Assembly: GCF_009668025.1 (NCBI RefSeq)
Contig: NZ_WJXZ01000014.1
Coordinates: forward strand, 268,448-332,447
Direction of reading: 5' to 3'
DNA from: Larkinella terrae
Lineage (GTDB): Bacteria > Bacteroidota > Bacteroidia > Cytophagales > Spirosomataceae
DNA length: 64,000 nt
Positions 41,084 to 49,794 of the stretch are shown piece by piece. The position numbers and the translations under genes are program-made. Below the pieces are notes generated by a model. The model saw nothing but the letters and a program-made list of their open reading frames with translations, made no database searches and had not been told where the DNA came from. Within the stretch, counting starts at the first letter, position 1. Each line of letters opens with the position of its first letter.

Positions 41084-43522
41084 ATGTACAAAAACTACCT
41101 CAAAATTGCGCTCCGCAACCTGTTGAAGAATAAGGTTTTTTCGGGCGTAAACATTGCCGGGCTGGCGCTCGGTATAGCTGCTTTTGTACTGATTCTGGAA
41201 TACATCAGTTTTGAAAACAGTGTCAACGGTTTTCATAAAAACCTGCCGACGCTGTACCGAATGTTGTGGCAGAACAAAACCGGCGACGTTTGGACGGACA
41301 TGCCTCCGGCGGTGGCGACGCTGATGAAGGAAAAATTTCCCGAGGTGACCGATTTCTGCCGGGTGGTCGATAGTTCCATTTCCGGCATCGTAACCTCCGC
41401 CACCGGGCAAAACCGCCAGTCGCCCCGGTCGTTTCGGGAGACGGAAATTGCGTACGCCGACGCCAGTTTTTTCAGCCTTTTCAGTTTCCCGATTCTGCAG
41501 GGCGATGCGGCCACGGCACTGACCCGTCCCAATACAGTGGCCGTTTCGGAGTCGTACGCCCGGAAATATTTTGGCAATGCGAAGGCCCTAGGTCAGGTGT
41601 TGACCTTCAACAACCAGTTTGGCGAAGCGCTTTACACCGTTACGGCGGTTTATGCCGATATGCCGCAAAACTCGGATTTGAAGTTTGGAATGGTGTTTTC
41701 GCTGCAAACATTTGCGAATCCGGCCAACCTCAACGGCAACGACTGGGCGCGGCTCGACAGCTTCGACGGCGCCTATCTGATCACCTATTTGCAGTTGCCC
41801 GAAGACGCGGATTACCGGAAACTGGAGGATAAATTCGATCAACTGAAAAAGAAAATCCGGCCTGAAGACGCCAACCGGATGGTGCTGCAACCCGCCAAAA
41901 ATATTCACCTGGGGGCGTCGCTGAGCGATCCGTACCCAACCACCGGCAACCTGGGGTTTGTCTATTTACTGGGCGGTATTGCGGTTTTGATTCTGGTCAT
42001 TGCCTGGTTCAATTACATCAATCTTTCGACCGCCGGAGCCTTGAAACGGGCGAAGGAAGTGGGCGTCCGGAAAGTAATCGGCGCGGGGCACCGGCAGTTG
42101 ATCGGGCAGTTTCTGGGCGAATCTTTTTTGCTGAACCTGCTCGGTTTCGGGCTGGCGCTGATGCTGGTAATGACGCTGCAGCCGGTATTCAACGAACTGA
42201 TTAAAAAAGAGTTGTCGCTGAATCTGCTGACGTCCAATGCGTTCTGGCTGGCCGGTTTAGGGCTGCTGCTTTTCGGCGCACTGGCATCAGGTGGGTATAC
42301 GGCCTTTGCCCTGACGTCGTTCCGGCCGCTTCAGACGTTGAAAGGGGCTTTTGGGACGAGTGCAAAGGGCGGTTCGCTGCGGAAAACGCTGGTGGTTTTT
42401 CAATTTAGCGTGTCGGTAGTGCTCATCATTTGCACGTTCGTGTTGTACCGCCAGTTGCGGTTTATGCAGAACCAGAATCTGGGCGTCAAGCTGGATCAGC
42501 GCGTGGTGATTCACGGGCCGGAAGTGGGGAAAGATTCGACGTTTAAAGCCCGGACGGCGGCTCTGGAACACGAACTGGACCAGTTGCCGTACATCAAAAG
42601 CTTTTGCAGTTCGGGCACCGTGCCGGGGAATTACTACAATTTTTCGACCAACGGTATTACCCGCCAGAATCCGGCTTTGGGCGACGATAAGAAAACGTAT
42701 TCGATGGGTTTCATCGACGCGAAATTTTTACCGACCTACGGAATTGCCCTGGCGGCAGGCCGAAATTTTACGACTACGGAATGCGAAGCGGGTTACGTAA
42801 AAAGCGGCAAACTGCTGGTCAACGAAAAGGGAGCGAAGTGGTTGGGTTTCAAGCCGGCGGCCGATGCAGTGGGCAAAATCATCAACTGGGGAAAACCGTT
42901 TGAAATTGTCGGCGTCGTGAACGATTACCACCACCAGTCGCTTCAGAAAGCGATTGATCCGATCATTTTCATGCCCCAGAATCACGGCAACTGGCTGACG
43001 ATCCAGCTTTCTACCGACCGTATTCAAACCAAAATAGCGGATCTGGAGCGGCTTTACAAAGCGAGTTACCCGGGCAATCCGTTCGAGTTCTTTTTCGTGG
43101 ATGAGAATTACAACAGGCAGTACCAGACGGAGCAGCAATACGGCCGAATTTTTATTACGGCTTCGCTGCTGGCGATTTTCATTGCGTGCCTGGGCTTGTT
43201 CGGACTGGCGACTTTCCTGACCGAGCAGCGGACAAAAGAAATCGGCGTCCGGAAGGTGCTGGGCGCGTCGGTGGGCAGCATCGTGTCGCTGCTTTCGAAA
43301 GATTTCATGAAGCTCGTTCTGCTGGCGTTTGTGATTGCTTCGCCCATTGCCTGGTACGCAACCCGCTACTGGTTGCAGAACTTCGAATACAAAATCGATC
43401 TGGAATGGTGGCTGTTCGGCCTGGCGGGCGGTCTGGCCGTCCTGATTGCGCTGGCGACCATTTCCTTCCAAAGCATTAAAGCCGCCCTGACGAATCCGGT
43501 TTCCTCGCTGCGCTCGGAATAG
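41084..43522 (+). CDS. FtsX/MacB-type ABC permease under a sigma-54-like promoter
   Basis: This 812-residue two-unit permease, the longest here, has motifs RAKEVGVRKVIGA near 321 and QRTKEIGVRKVLGA near 715, and the tail NPVSSLRSE. In the second periplasmic domain it has an insert around residue 565-580 with a Cys (TTECEAGYVKSGKL) not seen in its paralogues. Its control region is nearly identical in layout to that of the permease at 47352. A perfect 25-bp family A palindrome follows its stop codon, and the next permease has a separate promoter. Confidence 0.93.
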   Translation: MYKNYLKIALRNLLKNKVFSGVNIAGLALGIAAFVLILEYISFENSVNGFHKNLPTLYRMLWQNKTGDVWTDMPPAVATLMKEKFPEVTDFCRVVDSSISGIVTSATGQNRQSPRSFRETEIAYADASFFSLFSFPILQGDAATALTRPNTVAVSESYARKYFGNAKALGQVLTFNNQFGEALYTVTAVYADMPQNSDLKFGMVFSLQTFANPANLNGNDWARLDSFDGAYLITYLQLPEDADYRKLEDKFDQLKKKIRPEDANRMVLQPAKNIHLGASLSDPYPTTGNLGFVYLLGGIAVLILVIAWFNYINLSTAGALKRAKEVGVRKVIGAGHRQLIGQFLGESFLLNLLGFGLALMLVMTLQPVFNELIKKELSLNLLTSNAFWLAGLGLLLFGALASGGYTAFALTSFRPLQTLKGAFGTSAKGGSLRKTLVVFQFSVSVVLIICTFVLYRQLRFMQNQNLGVKLDQRVVIHGPEVGKDSTFKARTAALEHELDQLPYIKSFCSSGTVPGNYYNFSTNGITRQNPALGDDKKTYSMGFIDAKFLPTYGIALAAGRNFTTTECEAGYVKSGKLLVNEKGAKWLGFKPAADAVGKIINWGKPFEIVGVVNDYHHQSLQKAIDPIIFMPQNHGNWLTIQLSTDRIQTKIADLERLYKASYPGNPFEFFFVDENYNRQYQTEQQYGRIFITASLLAIFIACLGLFGLATFLTEQRTKEIGVRKVLGASVGSIVSLLSKDFMKLVLLAFVIASPIAWYATRYWLQNFEYKIDLEWWLFGLAGGLAVLIALATISFQSIKAALTNPVSSLRSE

Positions 43523-43533
43523 AAAGCAATTAA

Positions 43534-43612
43534 AAATGAACAATTAACAATGAATAATCAAAGGGTGCCATTCGGATTCACCTCTTCATTATTCATTGTT
43601 AATTGTTCATTT
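43534..43612. repeat. Intergenic palindrome, heptad family A
   Basis: The arms at 43534-43558 and 43588-43612 are perfect reverse complements over 25 bp, the cleanest copy of family A. Units AATGAAC and AATTAAC repeat every seven bases. Confidence 0.9.
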
Positions 43613-43659
43613 CAATCAAACTTAACTTTTTTTAACGTCCCCATCTTCCGGCTTGTCCG

Positions 43660-43667
43660 TACCTTGG
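43660..43667 (+). promoter_or_regulatory. Probable -7 box TACCTTGG of the permease at 43691
   Basis: Seven of eight bases match TAnnTTTG. CTTAACTTTT-TT-TTAAC at 43621-43636 is shared with the region before the permease at 29659. Confidence 0.45.
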
Positions 43668-43690
43668 CACCCGGATCATGATGGACGACC

Positions 43691-46069
43691 ATGCTGCAAA
43701 ATTACCTGAAAATTGCCTGGCGAAGCCTGCGGAAAAACCGGGGCTTCAGCTTTATCAACATTCTCGGGTTGGCCGTCGGAATGGCGGTGGCCATGCTGAT
43801 TGGCTTCTGGGTCTGGGACGAACTGACCTTCGACCGGTTTTATAAAAACGAAGCCAACCTGTACCGGGTGATGCTCAACCGGACGGCCAACGGCGAAACC
43901 ACGACCCAGCCTAACGGCCCCCTGCCGCTGGGCGATGCGCTCCGCAACGAAATCCCGGAAATCAGGCGCATAACCGAATCCCTCAATACCAATATGCGGG
44001 CCGAAGCCGGTCTGAAAGCCGGTGACAAAAAACTGATGCGCAAAGGGCAGAATGTGGGGAGTGAATTTTTCGGGATGTTCGATCTGCCGATGCTGTACGG
44101 CAACCCGACGACGGCGCTGAAGGACCTGAATTCCATCATTCTGACCGAGCAAACCGCCGAGGCTTTGTTTGGAAAAACCGATCCGCTGGGAAAAACCGTT
44201 CGGCTGAACGACGCCTTTGACCTGAACGTGACCGCTGTACTGAAAAAGTTACCGGGTAACACCGCCTGGGATTTCGATTTTATCGTGCCGTTCAGCCATC
44301 TGGAAGCCAATACACCCTGGATGCAGAGCAGCCGGACGAACTGGAACAATAACATCATCGAATACCTGGTCGAGCTGCACCCGAATGCCGACCGGGCCGC
44401 CGTCGATTCCAGGCTGAAAGGCATTCTCAAACGGCACAATCCGGAGTCGATTTTTGAAGCTTTTCTGCATCCGGTCGAACGCTGGCATTTATACGGCGAG
44501 TTTGAAAACGGCAAAAATACCGGCGGTTTTATTCGCTACGTGCGGCTTTTTGCGATGGTCGGCTTAGCGGTTTTGCTGATTGCCTGCATCAATTTCATGA
44601 ACCTGGCCACGGCGCGGTCCGAAAAACGGGCGAAGGAAGTGGGCGTCCGGAAGGCGGTGGGCTCGTTTCGATCGCAACTCATCGCGCAATTCCTGAGCGA
44701 GTCGATGCTGATTGCGGGTCTGGCACTCGTGCTGGCCTTGGCGCTGGTACTGGTTTTCCTGCCGGTGTTCAACGAATTTACCCAAAAACAACTGCGGTTT
44801 CCGTGGCTGCAAACCGGTTTCTGGCTGCTGGCGTTGGGTTTTACGATCATTACCGGCGCGTTGGCGGGCAGTTACCCGGCTTTTTATCTGTCGTCATTCA
44901 ACGCCGTGCGAGTTTTGAAAGGCAGCAATCGGGCGGGCAGGAATGCCAACTGGCCGCGTAAAGTATTGGTCGTGGCCCAGTTTACAGGTTGTATTGCCTT
45001 CATCATCAGTGCGATACTGGTTTACCAGCAAATTCAATATGCGAAAAACCGCCCGATGGGTTACAACCCTGACCGGTTATTGACGGTGGCGCTGACGAAC
45101 GATCTGAACCGGAATTACGACGCCGTTCGCAATGAACTGCTTCGGTCGGGTGCGGTCGAAAATGTAACCAAAGCCTCCAGTCCGGCAACGACGATTACGG
45201 GCGACACGAGGGTGGACTGGTCCGGAAAAGCGCCCGACGAAATCATGCGGCTCAACCTGATCGGCGCATCGCCGAATTACCTGCAAACGATGGGCATCAA
45301 GCTGAAAAGCGGCCGCAATTTTTACCCCAATAATTCCGATTCGTCGGCGGTCATTCTGAACGAAGCCGCCGTTCGGGCGATGCGGCTGAAAGAACCGCTG
45401 AACCAGGAAATGACGATGGTCTGGAATCCGGGCCGGAAACTGCACGTGATCGGGGTGGTCGAAAACTCGATCATCGAATCGCCGTATACGCCCGTCCATC
45501 CGCTGATGTTGCTGCCCAGCCAGCCTTTTGAAAGTTACCTGATTTTTCGGCTGGCAAAACACCTCAACACGGCGGAAGCGCTGGCGCGCATCGAACCGGT
45601 TTTTCAGAAACTCAACCCGGCTTATCCGTTTGATTATCAGTTCGTCAATGATGATTATAACCGGAAGTTCCGGCAGGAAGAACTGGTCGGAAAACTGGCG
45701 GGCGTTTTTGCGGTTCTGGCGATTTTCATTGCCTGTCTGGGCCTTTTCGGTCTGGCGGCTTCCCTCGCCGAACAGCGTACGAAAGAAGTCGGAATTCGCA
45801 AAGTGCTGGGGGCCAGTGTGGTGAGTTTGTGGGGGTTGCTTTCCCGCGAGTTTGTGGGGCTGGTGCTCATCGCCTGTCTGCTGGCGTCGCCCGTTGCCGC
45901 TTACGTCCTGAACAACTGGCTCAATCAGTTTGACTACCGCATCAGCCTGCCTCTCTGGGTGTTTGCCTTGTCGGGCGGTTTGGCTATTCTGATTGCGTTA
46001 CTAACGGTGAGTTTTCAAAGTATCAAAGCCGCACTCATGAACCCGGTGAAAAGCCTGCGTTCGGAGTGA
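43691..46069 (+). CDS. FtsX/MacB-type ABC permease
   Basis: This 792-residue two-unit permease has motifs RAKEVGVRKAVGS near 312 and QRTKEVGIRKVLGA near 695, and the tail NPVKSLRSE. The LLSKDFLKLV that follows the second motif in most paralogues is LLSREFVGLVLIA here. It belongs to the 'ES' subgroup (QFLSES). A sigma-A-like promoter lies just upstream, with no sigma-54 signature: TTGGCACCC at 43664 resembles a -24 element but has no -12 partner. It is followed by a family C palindrome and the PA14-OmpA gene. Confidence 0.93.
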   Translation: MLQNYLKIAWRSLRKNRGFSFINILGLAVGMAVAMLIGFWVWDELTFDRFYKNEANLYRVMLNRTANGETTTQPNGPLPLGDALRNEIPEIRRITESLNTNMRAEAGLKAGDKKLMRKGQNVGSEFFGMFDLPMLYGNPTTALKDLNSIILTEQTAEALFGKTDPLGKTVRLNDAFDLNVTAVLKKLPGNTAWDFDFIVPFSHLEANTPWMQSSRTNWNNNIIEYLVELHPNADRAAVDSRLKGILKRHNPESIFEAFLHPVERWHLYGEFENGKNTGGFIRYVRLFAMVGLAVLLIACINFMNLATARSEKRAKEVGVRKAVGSFRSQLIAQFLSESMLIAGLALVLALALVLVFLPVFNEFTQKQLRFPWLQTGFWLLALGFTIITGALAGSYPAFYLSSFNAVRVLKGSNRAGRNANWPRKVLVVAQFTGCIAFIISAILVYQQIQYAKNRPMGYNPDRLLTVALTNDLNRNYDAVRNELLRSGAVENVTKASSPATTITGDTRVDWSGKAPDEIMRLNLIGASPNYLQTMGIKLKSGRNFYPNNSDSSAVILNEAAVRAMRLKEPLNQEMTMVWNPGRKLHVIGVVENSIIESPYTPVHPLMLLPSQPFESYLIFRLAKHLNTAEALARIEPVFQKLNPAYPFDYQFVNDDYNRKFRQEELVGKLAGVFAVLAIFIACLGLFGLAASLAEQRTKEVGIRKVLGASVVSLWGLLSREFVGLVLIACLLASPVAAYVLNNWLNQFDYRISLPLWVFALSGGLAILIALLTVSFQSIKAALMNPVKSLRSE

Positions 46070-46076
46070 AAAGAAT

Positions 46077-46185
46077 AGGGCATGGGGCAGAGGGGTTTGG
46101 GCCAGGGGTCGTTTCCAGTTCAGCCGATTTCCCTTCTCTCCATGTCCTTTAAACCCTTTGCCCCAACCCCTCTGCCCCATGCCCT
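46077..46185. repeat. Intergenic palindrome, heptad family C
   Basis: The left arm at 46077-46107 and right arm at 46154-46185 pair over about 30 bp around a 46-base loop. Units GGGGCAG AGGGGTT show the period of seven. The right arm ends just before a -7 box. Confidence 0.85.
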
Positions 46186-46193
46186 AAAATTCG

Positions 46194-46201
46194 TATCTTT
46201 A
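46194..46201 (+). promoter_or_regulatory. Probable -7 box TATCTTTA of the PA14-OmpA gene
   Basis: Seven of eight bases match TAnnTTTG. The implied start site near 46208 rules out upstream ATGs and supports translation from 46229. Confidence 0.5.
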
Positions 46202-46228
46202 ATGATCCGGAACTCAACTGCAAAAGCT

Positions 46229-47200
46229 ATGGATGCGCGGGGTTTGATTTGGTGTGTACTGGGGCTGGCCGTCTGGCAAAACGCAGCCGGGCAGTCGAAG
46301 GTGGGGGTTGCCAACGGACTGAAAGGGGAGTATTTTGTTGGGACTAATTACGAACGCAACGTATTTACCCGAATCGACCCGGAAGTCAATTTTGACTGGG
46401 AATACGGAACTACGCCGGGCCCCGGCATCGGGCATTCGTATTATTCGATCCGCTGGACCGGGAAATTGTACGCGCCGAAAACCGGTAGTTATAAATTTAT
46501 GGCGACCGTCGACGATGGCATCCGGCTTTGGGTGAACGGCAAAAAAGTCATTGAAGTCTGGGAACTGAATGATAACAAGACGTTCCGGGGTGAAATCCGG
46601 CTGGTTGCGGGACGGTATTATGACCTGCGGGTCGATTTCTTCAACGCCCAGCACGGCGGAAGTATTAGCCTGTACTGGATACCGCCCAACCAGACCGGCC
46701 TGACGAACCTGACCCGCGACTTTTTGTTCCGAACGGCACCGCCTAAAACCGTGGCTTCCACGGGTGGTAAAAAACCGCTGCCGGTTTTGCCCAAAAAGCC
46801 AAAGGCCACGGCAGTTGCCACCGTTCCGAAAACGCCGGACTGTTTTGAGCGCCTGAAAACCGGTGATAAACTGGTACTCAATCAGGTTTTTTTCGTGCAA
46901 AGTGAATACCGTCTCCTGCCGGAATCGTACACGGAACTGGATAAACTGGTTCAGGCTTTGAGTCGAAATCCCGCGCTGCGAATTGAAATCAGCGGGCATA
47001 CCGACAACGTAGGTGATCCGCGGCTGAATCTGGCGTTGTCCGAAAACCGGGCCAGTGTCATTTCGACGTACCTAATCCGCAACGGAATTGATAGTCAACG
47101 AATTGAAGCCAAAGGCTACGGCGGAACCCGGCCCATCGCCGACAACGCTACGGAAACAGGCCGGTCGAAAAACCGCCGGGTCGAGTTTGTGGTGAGATGA
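46229..47200 (+). CDS. PA14 domain-OmpA family cell-envelope protein
   Basis: The 323-residue protein has a signal peptide (MDARGLIWCVLGLAVWQNAAGQ). A PA14 domain follows at about 28-160 (GLKGEYFVG, SYYSIRWTGKLYAPKTGSYKF, VDDGIRLWVNGKKVIE, ISLYWIPP). After a Pro/Lys-rich linker comes an OmpA C-terminal domain at about 205-322 with EISGHTDNVGDP, NLALSENRASVISTYL and GRSKNRRVEFVV. PA14 binds carbohydrate, and the OmpA domain holds peptidoglycan through its Asp and Arg. The protein may link the wall to a surface glycan. The start at 46229 fits the promoter at 46194. Confidence 0.92.
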   Translation: MDARGLIWCVLGLAVWQNAAGQSKVGVANGLKGEYFVGTNYERNVFTRIDPEVNFDWEYGTTPGPGIGHSYYSIRWTGKLYAPKTGSYKFMATVDDGIRLWVNGKKVIEVWELNDNKTFRGEIRLVAGRYYDLRVDFFNAQHGGSISLYWIPPNQTGLTNLTRDFLFRTAPPKTVASTGGKKPLPVLPKKPKATAVATVPKTPDCFERLKTGDKLVLNQVFFVQSEYRLLPESYTELDKLVQALSRNPALRIEISGHTDNVGDPRLNLALSENRASVISTYLIRNGIDSQRIEAKGYGGTRPIADNATETGRSKNRRVEFVVR

Positions 47201-47209
47201 ACGCCCTCT

Positions 47210-47316
47210 GTCCGCAAATGGCCGGAAAATCGTCCGTTTACGGACATTTTATTTGATCAATAAGAGTGTAAGATATTGACAGCTAGTAAGTTGTTTTTTC
47301 TGGTATACCGTTTGGG
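47210..47316 (+). promoter_or_regulatory. Sigma-54-type promoter with upstream palindromes
   Basis: GTCCGTTTACGGAC at 47232-47245 is a perfect 5-4-5 palindrome, with a degenerate site from 47210. TGGTATACCGTTTGGG at 47301-47316 fits TGG-N8-TTG. The spacing is 55 bp, and the ATG is 36 bp downstream, as at 41084. Confidence 0.68.
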
Positions 47317-47351
47317 AGAGAAAGGAAACGATCGACTTTTCTTCTTAACCC

Positions 47352-49700
47352 ATGCTACAAAATTACATCAAGATTGCCTGGCGGAGCCTCCTCAAAAACC
47401 GGCTTTATTCGTTTATCAATATTTTCGGCCTGGCGCTGGGCATGTCGTGCAGCCTGCTGGTCGGGCTGTGGGTAAACGACGAACTGAGCTATGACCGGTT
47501 TTTACCGCATCTCGATGATATCTACTATGTGCGGACGAACAGTGTCAGTGAAGGTAAAACGTATACCGGTACGCTGACGCCGGGTCCGGTGGCTGGCGTC
47601 CTGAAACGCGATGTGCCGGAAATTCAGTACGCAACCAAAGTGCAGTTTCCGGAGGAAAAGCTCATCAAGGTGGGTGAAAAATCGACGAAAGAAAAAGGCT
47701 TTTTCGCAACGAAAGACTTCTTTCTGGTGTTCGATTTTCCGGCCATTGCGGGCAGCCCGCTGATGGCGCACGCCAAACCGGATCAGATTATCGTTACCCG
47801 CAAAATAGCCGAAAAATTCTTCGGAACGACCAATGCCGTGGGCAAGCGGCTGCATTTCGACAACACGACGTATTACACCGTAGGAGCGGTTCTGGAAGAC
47901 ATTCCTCGTAATTCGAGCCTGCGGTTCGACTGGCTCATCAATTACGATGTGCAGGAGCAGGACTGGAAAAAAACCTGGGGAAATTTTTCGTTTCTGACCT
48001 ACGTGCGGCTGGACGGAAAGGCGACACAGGCCAGGGCCGAAGCCAACATGAAACCGATTTTCCGGCGAAATACGGACTGGAAAGAAGCCCCGACGCTGGT
48101 TCTCCAGCCCATGAAGGAAGTGTATCTATACGCTGAATACGAAGACGGAAAAGCGGTGGGCGGGCGCATCGAATACGTCCGGATTTTTGCGTTGGTGTCC
48201 GTATTTATTCTCTTGATTGCCTGCGTAAACTTCATGAACCTGGCGACGGCCCGTTCGGCCGGGCGGGCGAAGGAAGTGGGCGTGCGGAAGGTGGTTGGGG
48301 CGCTGCGGTCGTCACTGATCGGGCAGTTCATCAGCGAGTCGGTACTGACGAGTTTGCTGGCGGTTTTGCTTTCATTGGCGTTCGTGCTGCTGGTTTTGCC
48401 CACATTCAATGCGGTTTTTGCCAAACAACTTACCCTGAACCTCGCAAATCCGGTGCTGTGGGCGGGCATGCTGGCGTTGGTGCTGATCACCGGTTTTGTA
48501 TCGGGTAGTTACCCGGCTCTGTTTCTCTCTTCGCTCCAGCCGATCCGGATTCTGAAAGGGACCCTGAAATTTGGCGTCGGGGCGGCTTTGTTTCGCCGGG
48601 CACTGGTCATTTTTCAGTTTACGCTGTCCATTTTCCTGATCATCGGCATGCTGGCCGTGGAATACCAGATGGACTATATCCGTACCATTAACCTCGGGCT
48701 CGATCGCGAAAACGTCCTGTACGTACCGCTCGAAAACGAAACGTACAAACGGATGGAAGTCTTCCGGCAGGAACTGATCCGGACGCCCTCCATTGCGTCG
48801 GCTTCGGCGAGTATGAGCCTGCCCATGAACATCGAAGCCACCTCCGGGGATTTGACCTGGCCGGGTAAAAAGCCCGATCAGGGCTCCAACGTATCGACTA
48901 TGTCGGTGGGTTACGATTTCCTGAAAACCATGAACATCAGGCTGGTCGACGGACGCGATTTTTCGAGCGACCGTAAAGCCGATTCGGCCTCGTACATCAT
49001 CAACGAAGCGGCCGCTAAAATGATGGGCATGAAGAATCCGGTGGGCAAACAGGTCGGTTTCTGGATGGGCAAAGGACCGATCATTGGCGTCATGAAAGAT
49101 TTCCACCTGCAATCGCTGCACAGCCCGATTACGCCCCTGGTGCTGACGTTGATACCGGTGAACACGAGCTACCTGCTGGTGCGTCCCGAAAAAGGCAAAA
49201 CCGCCGAAGCCATCGCCGAACTGGAACGGGCAACGAAGGATTTCAACCCCGATTATCCCTTTGAATACCATTTTCTCGACGATGCCTACGAGCGGATGTA
49301 CCGCAGTGAGCAACAGGTCAATACGCTGATCAACTACTTCGGGACGCTGGCGATTCTGATTTCGTGCCTGGGCCTTTTTGCGCTGGCGGCCTTCACGGCG
49401 GAGCAGCGCAAAAAAGAAATTGGCGTCCGGAAAGTGCTGGGCGCGTCGGTGGGTAGTCTGGTTGCGTTGACCTCGAAAGACTTCCTGAAACTGGTGGTGG
49501 TGGCAATGGCGCTGGCGTCTCCATTGGCGTGGTGGGCGGTTTCGAAATGGCTCGAGACATTCCAGTACAGCGTCCAGTTATCCTGGTGGCTCTTCGTCAC
49601 GGCGGGCGTGCTCGCCTGTTTGATTGCCTTTTTAACGGTCAGTTATCAGTCGGTCAAAGCCGCATTAACGAATCCGGTGACCTCACTTCGTTCGGAATGA
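47352..49700 (+). CDS. FtsX/MacB-type ABC permease under a sigma-54-like promoter
   Basis: This 782-residue two-unit permease, the shortest full-length member, has motifs RAKEVGVRKVVGA near 304 and QRKKEIGVRKVLGA near 684, and the tail NPVTSLRSE. It is closest in motif detail to the permease at 57764 (the same VVGA...SSL start of the QF segment). The last 25 bases around its stop codon are identical to those of the permease at 52799. It is probably the first gene of a two-permease transcript with 49795, interrupted by a family A palindrome. Confidence 0.93.
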   Translation: MLQNYIKIAWRSLLKNRLYSFINIFGLALGMSCSLLVGLWVNDELSYDRFLPHLDDIYYVRTNSVSEGKTYTGTLTPGPVAGVLKRDVPEIQYATKVQFPEEKLIKVGEKSTKEKGFFATKDFFLVFDFPAIAGSPLMAHAKPDQIIVTRKIAEKFFGTTNAVGKRLHFDNTTYYTVGAVLEDIPRNSSLRFDWLINYDVQEQDWKKTWGNFSFLTYVRLDGKATQARAEANMKPIFRRNTDWKEAPTLVLQPMKEVYLYAEYEDGKAVGGRIEYVRIFALVSVFILLIACVNFMNLATARSAGRAKEVGVRKVVGALRSSLIGQFISESVLTSLLAVLLSLAFVLLVLPTFNAVFAKQLTLNLANPVLWAGMLALVLITGFVSGSYPALFLSSLQPIRILKGTLKFGVGAALFRRALVIFQFTLSIFLIIGMLAVEYQMDYIRTINLGLDRENVLYVPLENETYKRMEVFRQELIRTPSIASASASMSLPMNIEATSGDLTWPGKKPDQGSNVSTMSVGYDFLKTMNIRLVDGRDFSSDRKADSASYIINEAAAKMMGMKNPVGKQVGFWMGKGPIIGVMKDFHLQSLHSPITPLVLTLIPVNTSYLLVRPEKGKTAEAIAELERATKDFNPDYPFEYHFLDDAYERMYRSEQQVNTLINYFGTLAILISCLGLFALAAFTAEQRKKEIGVRKVLGASVGSLVALTSKDFLKLVVVAMALASPLAWWAVSKWLETFQYSVQLSWWLFVTAGVLACLIAFLTVSYQSVKAALTNPVTSLRSE

Positions 49701-49783
49701 ACAATGAATAATTAATATCGGGCAATTAATCCTTGACTGTCAGCAGGTTAGCCTGTTCATTGTTCATTATTAATTGTTCATTC
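49695..49783. repeat. Intergenic palindrome, heptad family A
   Basis: The left arm from 49695 includes the permease stop codon, and the right arm lies at about 49754-49783. Pairing is imperfect but the AATGAAC/AATTAAT units are clear. Confidence 0.75.
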
Positions 49784-49794
49784 TTACAACAACA

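Noticed and set aside
43664-43690. TGGCAC before the permease at 43691 as a further sigma-54 promoter.
   Set aside because: There is no TTG at the required distance, no GTCCG palindrome upstream, and the ATG would be only about 10 bases away.
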